NCBI RefSeq assembly: GCF_001513745.1
Contig: NZ_CP013380.1
Location: 3,472,001 to 3,536,000, forward strand
Reading direction: 5' to 3'
DNA length: 64,000 nucleotides
Source: Burkholderia humptydooensis
GTDB lineage: Bacteria > Pseudomonadota > Gammaproteobacteria > Burkholderiales > Burkholderiaceae
A model generated the notes under the pieces. The model was not told the origin of the DNA, searched no databases, and saw nothing but the letters and a program-made list of their open reading frames with translations. Shown piece after piece: positions 56,825 to 64,000 of this stretch. Positions within the stretch are counted from its first letter, which is position 1; each line of letters begins with the position of its first letter. Both the position numbers and the translations under genes were made by a program.

Positions 56825-57649
56825 GTGAGTCTGTCCGAAACCGTCGAACCCAGCGGCATCGTCGAGCTCTCGGTGCGCAGGCGGCGCGGCGACGCGATCG
56901 AGGCGGCCGTCGACCGCGTCGGCCAGGAATGGCCCGTCGCGCTCGTGTTCAATGGCATCTCGCACGCGGTGATGATGTGCACGCCGCGCGATCTGGAAGC
57001 GTTCGCGGTCGGCTTCGCGGTGTCGGAAGGCATCGTCGGGCGCGGCAGCGACGTGAAGGACATCGAGGTCGCGCTGCACGGCGACGCGCCGCTGCCGCAC
57101 GCCGAAGTGCAGTTGACGGTCGTCCAGCAGGCGTTCGCCGCGCTGAAGGAAAGGCGCCGCGCGCTCGCGGGGCGCACCGGCTGCGGCGTTTGCGGGATCG
57201 AAAGCATCGATCTGCTCGATCTCGTGCCGCAGCGCCTGCCCGATACCGGCTTTCTCGCGCGCCTCGCGCCGGATGCGATCGCACGCGCGGCGCGCGAGCT
57301 TCCCGCGCATCAGGCGCTCACGCAGCAGACGGGCGGCCTGCACGCGGCCGCGTGGTGCGATGCGTCGGGCGCGATCGTCCATGCGTTCGAGGACATCGGC
57401 CGCCATAACGCGCTCGACAAGCTGATCGGCACGCTGACGCTCACGCGCGCCGACATGACGAACGGTTTCGTGTTCCTGTCGAGCCGCGCGAGCTACGAGC
57501 TCGTGCGCAAGTCGGCGCGCGTCGGCATTCCGATGGTCGCGACGATCTCCGCGCCGTCGTCGCTCGCGATCGAGATCGCGCGGCAGGCCGGGCTGCGGCT
57601 CGTGAGCTTCTGCCGCGAGGCGGGTTACGTCGATTACGGCACCGCGTAG
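56825..57649 (+). CDS. fdhD: Formate dehydrogenase sulfur-carrier/maturation protein FdhD
   Basis: 274 residues from GTG 56825, preceded by AAGGAG. Motifs: FNGISHAVMMCTPRDLEAFAVGFAVSEGIV, RTGCGVCGIESID (the CxxC persulfide site), TGGLHAAAWCDASG and EDIGRHNALDKLIG. It transfers sulfur from IscS to the molybdenum cofactor of formate dehydrogenase. Divergent from the NarM-like gene; convergent with the enoyl-CoA hydratase gene 22 bases downstream. Confidence 0.95.
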   Translation: MSLSETVEPSGIVELSVRRRRGDAIEAAVDRVGQEWPVALVFNGISHAVMMCTPRDLEAFAVGFAVSEGIVGRGSDVKDIEVALHGDAPLPHAEVQLTVVQQAFAALKERRRALAGRTGCGVCGIESIDLLDLVPQRLPDTGFLARLAPDAIARAARELPAHQALTQQTGGLHAAAWCDASGAIVHAFEDIGRHNALDKLIGTLTLTRADMTNGFVFLSSRASYELVRKSARVGIPMVATISAPSSLAIEIARQAGLRLVSFCREAGYVDYGTA

Positions 57650-57671
57650 CGCGCCGCCGCCGCGATCGCGC

Positions 57672-58436
57672 TCAGTCGAACTGCCGGAAATCCGGCTTGC
57701 GCTTCTCGAAGAACGCGGTGATCGCCTCGCGCACTTCGGGCGAGCGCAGCATCTCGCCGAACTGATCGCCTTCTTCCGACATCCGCGCGGCGATTTCCGC
57801 GCCGCTGCCCTTCTTGAGGAACGCCTTCGTCGCGCGCAGCGACGAAGCCGGCAGCGCGACGAGCTTCGCCGCCTGCTGCGCAGCGAACGCGTCGAGGTCC
57901 GCGGCGGGCAGCACGCGGTTCACGAGGCCGATCCGGTGCGCCTCGAGCGCGTCGAACGGCTCGCCGAGCAGCAGCTTCTCCGCGGCGACCTGATGGCCGG
58001 CGAGGCGCGGCAACAGCAGGCTCGACGCCGCCTCCGGGCACAGGCCGAGCTGCGTGAACGGCAGCGACAACTGCGCGGTATCGGCCGCGTAGACGAGATC
58101 GCAGTGCAGCAGCATCGTCACGCCGATGCCGACCGCAACGCCCGCGACCGCCGCGACGATCGGCTTCTGCGCGCTCGCGATCTGGCGCAGGAACTGGAAC
58201 ACGGGCGCGTGCTCGTCCTTCGGCGGCGCCTTCATGAAATCGTCGAGATCGTTGCCCGCGCTGAAGTTGCCGTCGCTGCCGCGAATCAGGATCGCGCGCA
58301 CCGACTTGTCGTCCTGCGCCGCCGCGAGCGCATCGGCCATCGTCTGGTACATCGCCGCCGTGATCGCGTTCTTCTTCGCTGGGCGCGCGAGCGTGATCGT
58401 CAGCACGCCGCCTGCGTTTTCGACCTGGATATCCAT
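57672..58436 (-). CDS. Enoyl-CoA hydratase/isomerase family protein
   Basis: 254 residues from ATG 58436 with GGAG eight bases upstream. Crotonase motifs are ILIRGSDGNFSAGNDLDDFM and AAVAGVAVGIGVTMLLHCDLVYAADTAQLSLPFTQLGLCPEAASS. The second oxyanion and acid-base region has no Glu at one usual position, so isomerase activity is possible. Last gene of the beta-oxidation unit in this window, on the same strand as thiolase. Confidence 0.88.
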   Translation of the reverse strand: MDIQVENAGGVLTITLARPAKKNAITAAMYQTMADALAAAQDDKSVRAILIRGSDGNFSAGNDLDDFMKAPPKDEHAPVFQFLRQIASAQKPIVAAVAGVAVGIGVTMLLHCDLVYAADTAQLSLPFTQLGLCPEAASSLLLPRLAGHQVAAEKLLLGEPFDALEAHRIGLVNRVLPAADLDAFAAQQAAKLVALPASSLRATKAFLKKGSGAEIAARMSEEGDQFGEMLRSPEVREAITAFFEKRKPDFRQFD

Positions 58437-58531
58437 TTGAGCCGTCTCCATGACTGTTTTCATTCGATCGACAAAAAAACGGTGCGCGAGCCCGCCGCCC
58501 GCGCACCGTGGTCATGCGTCGCGCGCGCCGA

Positions 58532-59731
58532 TCAGAGCCGCTCGATGATGCCCGCCGCGCCCATGCCGGTGCCGACGCACATCGTCACCATCCCGTACTT
58601 CAGGTTGCGGCGGCGCAGGCCATGCACGACCGTCGACGCGCGAATCGCGCCCGTCGCGCCGAGCGGGTGGCCAAGCGCGATCGCGCCGCCGAGCGGGTTG
58701 ATCTTCGACGGATCGAGGCCGAGATCGCGGATCACGGCGAGCGATTGCGCGGCGAACGCCTCGTTCAGCTCGATCCAGTCGATGTCGTCCTGCTTGAGGC
58801 CCGCCGCCTTCAGCGCGGCCGGAATCGCTTCCTTCGGGCCGATGCCCATGATCTCCGGCGGCACGCCGCGCACGGCGAAGCTGACGAAGCGCGCGAGCGG
58901 GGTCAGGTTGAACTGCTTGAGCACCTTCTCCGACACGACGAGCAGCGCGCCCGAGCCGTCCGACGTCTGCGAGCTATTGCCCGCCGTCACCGAGCCCTTG
59001 TTCGCGAACACCGTCTTCAGCTTCGCGAGCCCTTCGAGCGACGTCTCCGCGCGCGGACCTTCGTCGAGCGCGATCTCGCGCGTCTTCGTTTCGATTTCGC
59101 CCGTCGCGAGATTCGGGAAGCGCTCGACGATCGCATACGGCGCGATCTCGTCCTTGAACTCGCCCGCCTGCTGCGCCGCGAGCGCCTTCCGGTGCGATTC
59201 GACCGAGAACGCGTCCTGGTCTTCGCGGCTCACCTTCCACTGCTCGGCGACGCGCTCGGCCGTCAAGCCCATCCCGTAAGCGATGCCGAAGTCTTCGCTG
59301 CGATCGAAGATGTGCGGCGACATCGACGGCTTGTTGCCCATCATCGGCACCATGCTCATCGATTCGACGCCGGCCGCGAGGATCGCGTCCGATTCGCCGA
59401 CGCGGATGCGGTCCGCCGCCATCGCGAGCGCGGTGACGCCCGACGCGCAGAAGCGGTTCACCGTCACGCCGCCGACCGTGTTCGGCAGGCCCGCGAGCAG
59501 CGCACCCATCCGCGCGACGTTCAGGCCCTGCTCGGCCTCGGGGATCGCGCAGCCGACGATCGCGTCTTCGATCAGCTTCGTGTCGAATTGCGGCACTTGC
59601 GCGATCGCCGACTTGATCGCGTGGACGAGCAGTTCGTCCGGGCGCGTGTTCTTGAATGCACCGCGGGGCGCCTTGCCGATCGGCGTGCGGCTTGCGGCGA
59701 CGATGTATGCGTCTTGCAACTGTTTGCTCAT
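58532..59731 (-). CDS. fadA: Acetyl-CoA acyltransferase (thiolase)
   Basis: 399 residues. Thiolase motifs: NRFCASGVTALAMAADRI (nucleophile Cys), NEAFAAQSLAVIRDLGLDPSKINPLGGAIALGHPLGATGA (catalytic His) and MCVGTGMGAAGI (second Cys). Cleaves 3-ketoacyl-CoA to acetyl-CoA and a shortened acyl-CoA. It directly follows the multifunctional hydroxyacyl-CoA dehydrogenase on the same strand, so FadA of a FadN-FadA-FadE type complex is likely. Confidence 0.93.
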   Translation of the reverse strand: MSKQLQDAYIVAASRTPIGKAPRGAFKNTRPDELLVHAIKSAIAQVPQFDTKLIEDAIVGCAIPEAEQGLNVARMGALLAGLPNTVGGVTVNRFCASGVTALAMAADRIRVGESDAILAAGVESMSMVPMMGNKPSMSPHIFDRSEDFGIAYGMGLTAERVAEQWKVSREDQDAFSVESHRKALAAQQAGEFKDEIAPYAIVERFPNLATGEIETKTREIALDEGPRAETSLEGLAKLKTVFANKGSVTAGNSSQTSDGSGALLVVSEKVLKQFNLTPLARFVSFAVRGVPPEIMGIGPKEAIPAALKAAGLKQDDIDWIELNEAFAAQSLAVIRDLGLDPSKINPLGGAIALGHPLGATGAIRASTVVHGLRRRNLKYGMVTMCVGTGMGAAGIIERL

Positions 59732-59805
59732 TTCAAGCTCCTGTCGACCGGAGTGGTGCTTGAGCGCTCACTCCGCTCCCATGCAAAGTTGTCCGCTCGG
59801 CTCGA

Positions 59806-62241
59806 TCAATTGCGAACCGGCTTGCCGGTCTGCAACATGCCCATGATCCGCTCCTGCGTCTTCTGCGTGCCGAGCAGCTCGACGAACGCGCGACGCTCCA
59901 GCGCGAGCAGCCATTCCTCGTCGACCGTGCTGCCGGCCTCGACGTCGCCGCCGCAGACCGCTTCCGCGATCCGGCTCGCGATCAGGAAGTCGTGATCGCT
60001 GATGAAGCGGCCGTCGCGCATGTTGACGAGCTGGGCCTTGATCGTGGCGATCGCCGAGCGGCCGGCCACCGGGATTTCCTTCGCCTTCAGCGGCGCGCGA
60101 TAGCCCGCCGCCGCGAGGCCGCGCGCTTCCTTCTTCGCGACGTCGAGCAGCTCGAACACGTTGAACACGATCGTGTCCGAAGGCTTCACGTAGCCCATCG
60201 CGCGCGCTTCGTGCGCGGACATCGACACCTTCGCCATCGCCGCGTTCTCGAACGACTTCGTCAGGAACTTGAGCAGCTCGCTCGTCATGCCCGCCGCCGT
60301 CGCCGCGTCCGCCGCGCGCAGCGCCGCTTCCTTCAGGCCGCCGCCCGCCGGCACGAGGCCGACGCCCACTTCGACGAGGCCGATGTAGCTCTCGACGTGC
60401 ACGACGCGCTTCGCGCTATGCAGCATCAGCTCGCAGCCGCCGCCGAGCGCCAGGCCCGACACCGCCGCGACGACCGGCACGTTCGCATACTTCACGCGCA
60501 GCATGCCTTGCTGGAACTTCTTCACGAACGGCTCGATGCCCTTCGCGCCGCCCATCATGAACGCGGGCATCGCCTCTTCGAGGTTCGCGCCGGCGGAGAA
60601 CGGACCGCCCGGATTGCCGAGCTTGAGCGAGCTCGGCTGCCAGATCACCACGCCCTTGTAGTCGTTCTCCGCGAGCGTGATCGCCTGCACGAGGCCGTCG
60701 ATCACGCTCGGGCCGATCGTGTTCATCTTCGACTTGAACGACACGATCACAACGTCGTCCTCGCCCGCGCGGTCGTCGACCCATGCGCGCACCGAGTCCG
60801 TCTCGAACAGCGTCTTGCCGAACGTCTTCGGGTCGCGCCCCGCTTCGCCGAACACGGGCGCGCGGAACACCTGCCTGTCGTAGACGGACAGCGCCGAGCG
60901 CGGCACGAAGCGCTTCGCCGCGGCCGACCACGAGCCTTCGGCCGCGTGCACGCCACCCTTCTCGGCGACGGCGCCTTCCAGCACCCACGCGGGCAGCGGC
61001 ACGGTTGCAAGCGACTTGCCGGCCGCGATGTCTTCCTGCACCCACTCGGCGATCTGCTTCCAGCCCGCCGCCTGCCAGTCCTCGAACGGGCCCTGGCTCC
61101 AGCCGAAGCCCCAGCGGATCGCGAGATCGACTTCGCGTGCGTTGTCGGCGATCGATTCGAGGTGGATCGCGATGTAGTGGAACACGTCGCGGAAGACCGA
61201 CCACAGGAACTGCGCGTGCGGATGCTGCGTCTCGCGCAACAGCTTCAGGCGCTCGGCGGGAGGACGCTTCAGGATGCGGCCGACGGTCTCGTCCGCCTTC
61301 GCGCCGGAGTCGACGTAGGTCCCCGTCTTCGCGTCGAGCACCTTGATCGCCTTGCCTTCCTTCCGGTAGAAGCCGGCGCCCGTCTTCTGGCCGAGCGCGC
61401 CCTGCTCGACGAGCTTCGCGAGCACGGCGGGCGTCCGGTAGACCGGGAAGAACGGATCGTCGGCGAGGTTGTCCTGCATCGTCTTGATCACGTGCGCCAT
61501 CGTGTCGAGGCCGACCACGTCCGCCGTGCGGAACGTCGCCGACTTCGCGCGGCCGAGGCGGCTACCCGTCAGGTCGTCGACTTCGTCGAAACGCAGGCCG
61601 AACTTCTCGGCTTCGACGATCACGGCGAGAATCGAGAAGATGCCGACGCGGTTCGCGATGAAGTTCGGCGTGTCCTTCGCGCGCACGACGCCCTTGCCGA
61701 CGACGCTCGTCAGGAACGTCTCGAGCTGGTCGAGGATGTCGGCTCGCGTGTGCGCGGTCGGGATCAGCTCGACCAGGTGCATGTAGCGCGGCGGGTTGAA
61801 GAAGTGCACGCCGCAGAAGCGCGCCTTCAGCTCGTCGGCGAAGCCGTCGGACAGCGTCGTGATGGACAGGCCCGAGGTGTTGGTCGCGAAGATCGCGTGC
61901 GAGGCGATATGCGGCGCGACCTTCTTGTACAGGTCGTGCTTCCAGTCCATCCGCTCGGCGATCGCCTCGATCACGAGATCGCATTCGGCGAGCTTCGCGA
62001 TGTCGTCCTCGTAGTTCGCGGCTTCGAGATACTTCGCGTCGTCCTTCACGCCGAACGGCGCGGGAGACAGCTTCTTCAGGTGCTCGATCGCCTTCAGCGC
62101 GATGCCGTTCTTCGGGCCTTCCTTGGCGGGCAGGTCGAACAGCAGCACGGGCACGCGCGCGTTGACGAGATGCGCGGCGATCTGCGCGCCCATCACGCCG
62201 GCGCCCAGCACGGCGACCTTGCGAATGTTGAAATTGCTCAC
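59806..62241 (-). CDS. 3-hydroxyacyl-CoA dehydrogenase / enoyl-CoA hydratase (FadN-like)
   Basis: 811 residues. The dehydrogenase domain is N-terminal (KVAVLGAGVMGAQIAAHL, NTSGLSITTLSDG, GVHFFNPPRYMHLVELIP, GKGVVRAKDTPNFIANRVG). The C-terminal half carries a crotonase domain (PVVAAVSGLALGGGCELMLHSAKRVVHVESYIGLVEVGVGLVPAGGGLKEAA). This dehydrogenase-first order matches FadN/YusL of Bacillus, not E. coli FadB. It carries out the two middle steps of beta-oxidation. Lies between the acyl-CoA dehydrogenase and thiolase genes, as in fadNAE. Confidence 0.94.
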   Translation of the reverse strand: MSNFNIRKVAVLGAGVMGAQIAAHLVNARVPVLLFDLPAKEGPKNGIALKAIEHLKKLSPAPFGVKDDAKYLEAANYEDDIAKLAECDLVIEAIAERMDWKHDLYKKVAPHIASHAIFATNTSGLSITTLSDGFADELKARFCGVHFFNPPRYMHLVELIPTAHTRADILDQLETFLTSVVGKGVVRAKDTPNFIANRVGIFSILAVIVEAEKFGLRFDEVDDLTGSRLGRAKSATFRTADVVGLDTMAHVIKTMQDNLADDPFFPVYRTPAVLAKLVEQGALGQKTGAGFYRKEGKAIKVLDAKTGTYVDSGAKADETVGRILKRPPAERLKLLRETQHPHAQFLWSVFRDVFHYIAIHLESIADNAREVDLAIRWGFGWSQGPFEDWQAAGWKQIAEWVQEDIAAGKSLATVPLPAWVLEGAVAEKGGVHAAEGSWSAAAKRFVPRSALSVYDRQVFRAPVFGEAGRDPKTFGKTLFETDSVRAWVDDRAGEDDVVIVSFKSKMNTIGPSVIDGLVQAITLAENDYKGVVIWQPSSLKLGNPGGPFSAGANLEEAMPAFMMGGAKGIEPFVKKFQQGMLRVKYANVPVVAAVSGLALGGGCELMLHSAKRVVHVESYIGLVEVGVGLVPAGGGLKEAALRAADAATAAGMTSELLKFLTKSFENAAMAKVSMSAHEARAMGYVKPSDTIVFNVFELLDVAKKEARGLAAAGYRAPLKAKEIPVAGRSAIATIKAQLVNMRDGRFISDHDFLIASRIAEAVCGGDVEAGSTVDEEWLLALERRAFVELLGTQKTQERIMGMLQTGKPVRN

Positions 62242-62331
62242 GGGACTCCTCCGGATTGAGCCGCGCGGCGCCGGTCGTAAGGGCGCGCGCGGCGTGTGAG
62301 TGCGAATGATCGGTCGTTCGGACGGCGCGCG

Positions 62332-64000
62332 TCAGAACAGCGCTTCGTCGATTTCCATCATCGTCTTCGCGCCGGCGCGCGCGAGACGAATCGACGACGC
62401 CGTTTCGGGCAAGAGGCGCGCGAAGTAGAAGCGCGCGGTCGCGAGCTTCGACTTGTAGAACGGATCGCCCGACGCTTCCTTGTCGAGCGCGATGCGCGCC
62501 ATCCGCGCCCAGAAGTACGAGAACACCAGGTGACCGACGGTGCGCAGATACGGCACGGCGGCCGCCCCCACCTCGTCCGGGTTCTGCATCGCCTTCATGC
62601 CGATTTCCATCGTCAGCTTCTGCACCTTCTCGCCGATGTCGGCGAGCGGCGTGATGAATTCGGACATTTCGGGCTTCACGCCTTCCGCTTCGGCGAACTC
62701 GGCGACGATCTTGCCGAACTTCTTCAGCTTCGCGCCCATGTCGCCCAGCACCTTGCGGCCGAGCAGGTCGAGCGCCTGAACCGAGTTGGTCCCTTCATAG
62801 ATCATGTTGATCCGCGCGTCGCGCACGTACTGCTCCATGCCCCACTCGGAGATGAAGCCGTGGCCGCCGTAGATCTGCATCGCGTGGTTCGTGCACTCGA
62901 ACGCGTTGTCGGTCAGGAACGCCTTGATGATCGGCGTGAGGAGCGCGACGAGATCCTCCGCTTCCTTGCGCACCGCTTCGTCGGCGTGCGACAGCGCCTT
63001 GTCGATCTGCAGCGCCGACCAGTACGTGAACGCGCGCGCGCCTTCCGCGTACGCCTTCTGCGTGAGCAGCATGCGGCGCACGTCCGGGTGGACGATGATC
63101 GGGTCGGCCGGCTTGTCCGGCGCCTTCGGGCCCGTCAGCGAGCGCATCTGCAGGCGCTCCTTCGCATACGTGAGCGAGTTCTGGTAAGCGACTTCGGTGA
63201 GGCCGAGCCCCTGCATGCCGACGCCGAGGCGCGCGGCGTTCATCATCACGAACATCGCGTTCAGGCCCTTGTTCGGCTCGCCGATCATCCAGCCCTTCGC
63301 GTTGTCGAGGTTGATCACGCAGGTCGCGTTGCCGTGGATGCCCATCTTGTGCTCGATCGAGCCGCACTTGACGCCGTTGCGCTCGCCCGGCTCGCCCGAC
63401 GCGTCGGGGACGAACTTCGGCACGATGAAGAGGGAGATGCCCTTCGTGCCCTTCGGCGCGTCCGGCAGGCGCGCGAGCACGAGGTGAACGATGTTCTTCG
63501 AGAAGTCGTGTTCGCCGCTCGAAATGAAGATCTTGGTGCCGCTGATCGAATACGAGCCGTCGCCGTTCGGCTCGGCCTTCGTGCGCAGGATGCCGAGGTC
63601 TGTGCCGCAGTGCGGCTCGGTCAGGCACATCGTGCCCGTCCATTCGCCCGACACGAGCTTCGGCAGGTAGAGCTTCTGCAGCTCGGGCGCGCCGTGCGCG
63701 TGCAGGCATTCGTACGCGCCGTGCGACAGGCCCGGATACATCGTCCATGCCTGGTTCGCCGAATTCAGCATTTCATACAGCGCGTTGTTGACGAACGCGG
63801 GCAGGCCCTGGCCGCCGTAATCGGGATCGCAGCCGAGCGCGGGCCAGCCCGCCTCGATGTACTGCTGGTACGCTTCCTTGAAGCCCGTCGGCGTCTTCAC
63901 GACGCCGTCGCCGACATACGTGCAGCCCTCGCGGTCGCCGACCTGGTTGAGCGGGAAAAGCACCTCCGAGCAGAACTTGCCCGCTTCCTCGAGCACCTGG
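62332..64000 (-). CDS. Acyl-CoA dehydrogenase, N-terminus beyond the window
   Basis: At least 555 residues; the start is off the right edge. Acyl-CoA dehydrogenase motifs are GTMCLTEPHCGTDLGILRTKAE, FISSGEHD, GIHGNATCVINLDNAKGWMIGEPNKGLNAMF and QIYGGHGFISEWGMEQYVRDARINMIYEGTNSVQALDLLGRK. A C-terminal region follows, found in the large (about 595-residue) dehydrogenases such as DmdC-type proteins. Oxidises acyl-CoA with FAD. First gene of the beta-oxidation unit seen here. Confidence 0.93.
   Translation of the reverse strand, partial: QVLEEAGKFCSEVLFPLNQVGDREGCTYVGDGVVKTPTGFKEAYQQYIEAGWPALGCDPDYGGQGLPAFVNNALYEMLNSANQAWTMYPGLSHGAYECLHAHGAPELQKLYLPKLVSGEWTGTMCLTEPHCGTDLGILRTKAEPNGDGSYSISGTKIFISSGEHDFSKNIVHLVLARLPDAPKGTKGISLFIVPKFVPDASGEPGERNGVKCGSIEHKMGIHGNATCVINLDNAKGWMIGEPNKGLNAMFVMMNAARLGVGMQGLGLTEVAYQNSLTYAKERLQMRSLTGPKAPDKPADPIIVHPDVRRMLLTQKAYAEGARAFTYWSALQIDKALSHADEAVRKEAEDLVALLTPIIKAFLTDNAFECTNHAMQIYGGHGFISEWGMEQYVRDARINMIYEGTNSVQALDLLGRKVLGDMGAKLKKFGKIVAEFAEAEGVKPEMSEFITPLADIGEKVQKLTMEIGMKAMQNPDEVGAAAVPYLRTVGHLVFSYFWARMARIALDKEASGDPFYKSKLATARFYFARLLPETASSIRLARAGAKTMMEIDEALF

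Noticed and set aside
1..64000. tRNA, rRNA or prophage attachment sites
   Set aside because: No tRNA-like cloverleaf, rRNA sequence, integrase or long direct repeats were recognised by eye; a tRNA search tool would be needed to be certain.

Overview
The window is high-GC DNA with the housekeeping gene order of a Burkholderia chromosome, most likely the larger chromosome of a Burkholderia pseudomallei/thailandensis-group strain. This assignment rests on gene content and order (miaB-ybeZ-ybeY-corC-lnt, glyQ-glyS-gmhB-plsC, lptD-surA-pdxA-ksgA, amgK-murU, glpDKF with glpR). No rRNA or tRNA gene and no CRISPR array was seen.

Layout. 1-7.5 kb: a GFA-type protein, D-galactonate dehydratase, a CopD-like membrane protein, a two-gene periplasmic cytochrome c unit ending in a strong terminator, the RhlE helicase and a flavin-binding-fold protein. 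7.5-16.5 kb: a di-iron ferritin-like protein, gamma-glutamyltransferase, then the glycerol regulon glpR, glpD, glpK, glpF with a visible GlpR-type operator before glpD. 16.5-24.3 kb: an accessory block. It has an AT-rich, repeat-bearing leader, then six co-directional genes: a RidA-fold protein, two divergent EPSP-synthase-fold proteins, an asparagine-synthetase-type amidotransferase, an ATP-grasp ligase and an EamA exporter. 24.4-29.4 kb: a HAD phosphatase, ribB under an FMN riboswitch, an XRE-cupin regulator, an MFS exporter and a divergent LysR regulator. 29.5-44.1 kb: RNA modification and ribosome maturation genes, ChaC, an intact ISL3-family insertion sequence with a perfect 8-bp duplication, CorC, Lnt, glycyl-tRNA synthetase, GmhB, an acyltransferase and a metalloprotease. 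44.1-56.1 kb: glyoxalase, an EamA transporter, the lptD-surA-pdxA-ksgA unit, amgK-murU, an Atm1-type ABC exporter and an acyl-CoA thioesterase. 56.2-64 kb: a NarM-like protein and fdhD, then a fatty-acid beta-oxidation unit whose acyl-CoA dehydrogenase runs off the window end.

The strongest candidate for an undescribed system is the 17.3-24.3 kb cluster. It carries two EPSP-synthase homologues in tandem, and by my hand alignment they have lost different active-site residues. The first lacks the equivalents of the catalytic Asp313 and Glu341 but keeps Arg386 and Lys411. The second keeps the catalytic pair but lacks Arg386 and Lys411. With an amide-forming synthetase, an ATP-grasp ligase and an exporter beside them, the set looks like a small-molecule pathway built around a cyclohexane or enolpyruvyl-type acid. 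The logic resembles bacilysin-type pathways (ring-modifying enzymes, ATP-grasp ligase, exporter). The product is unknown, and the pathway assignment is inference.
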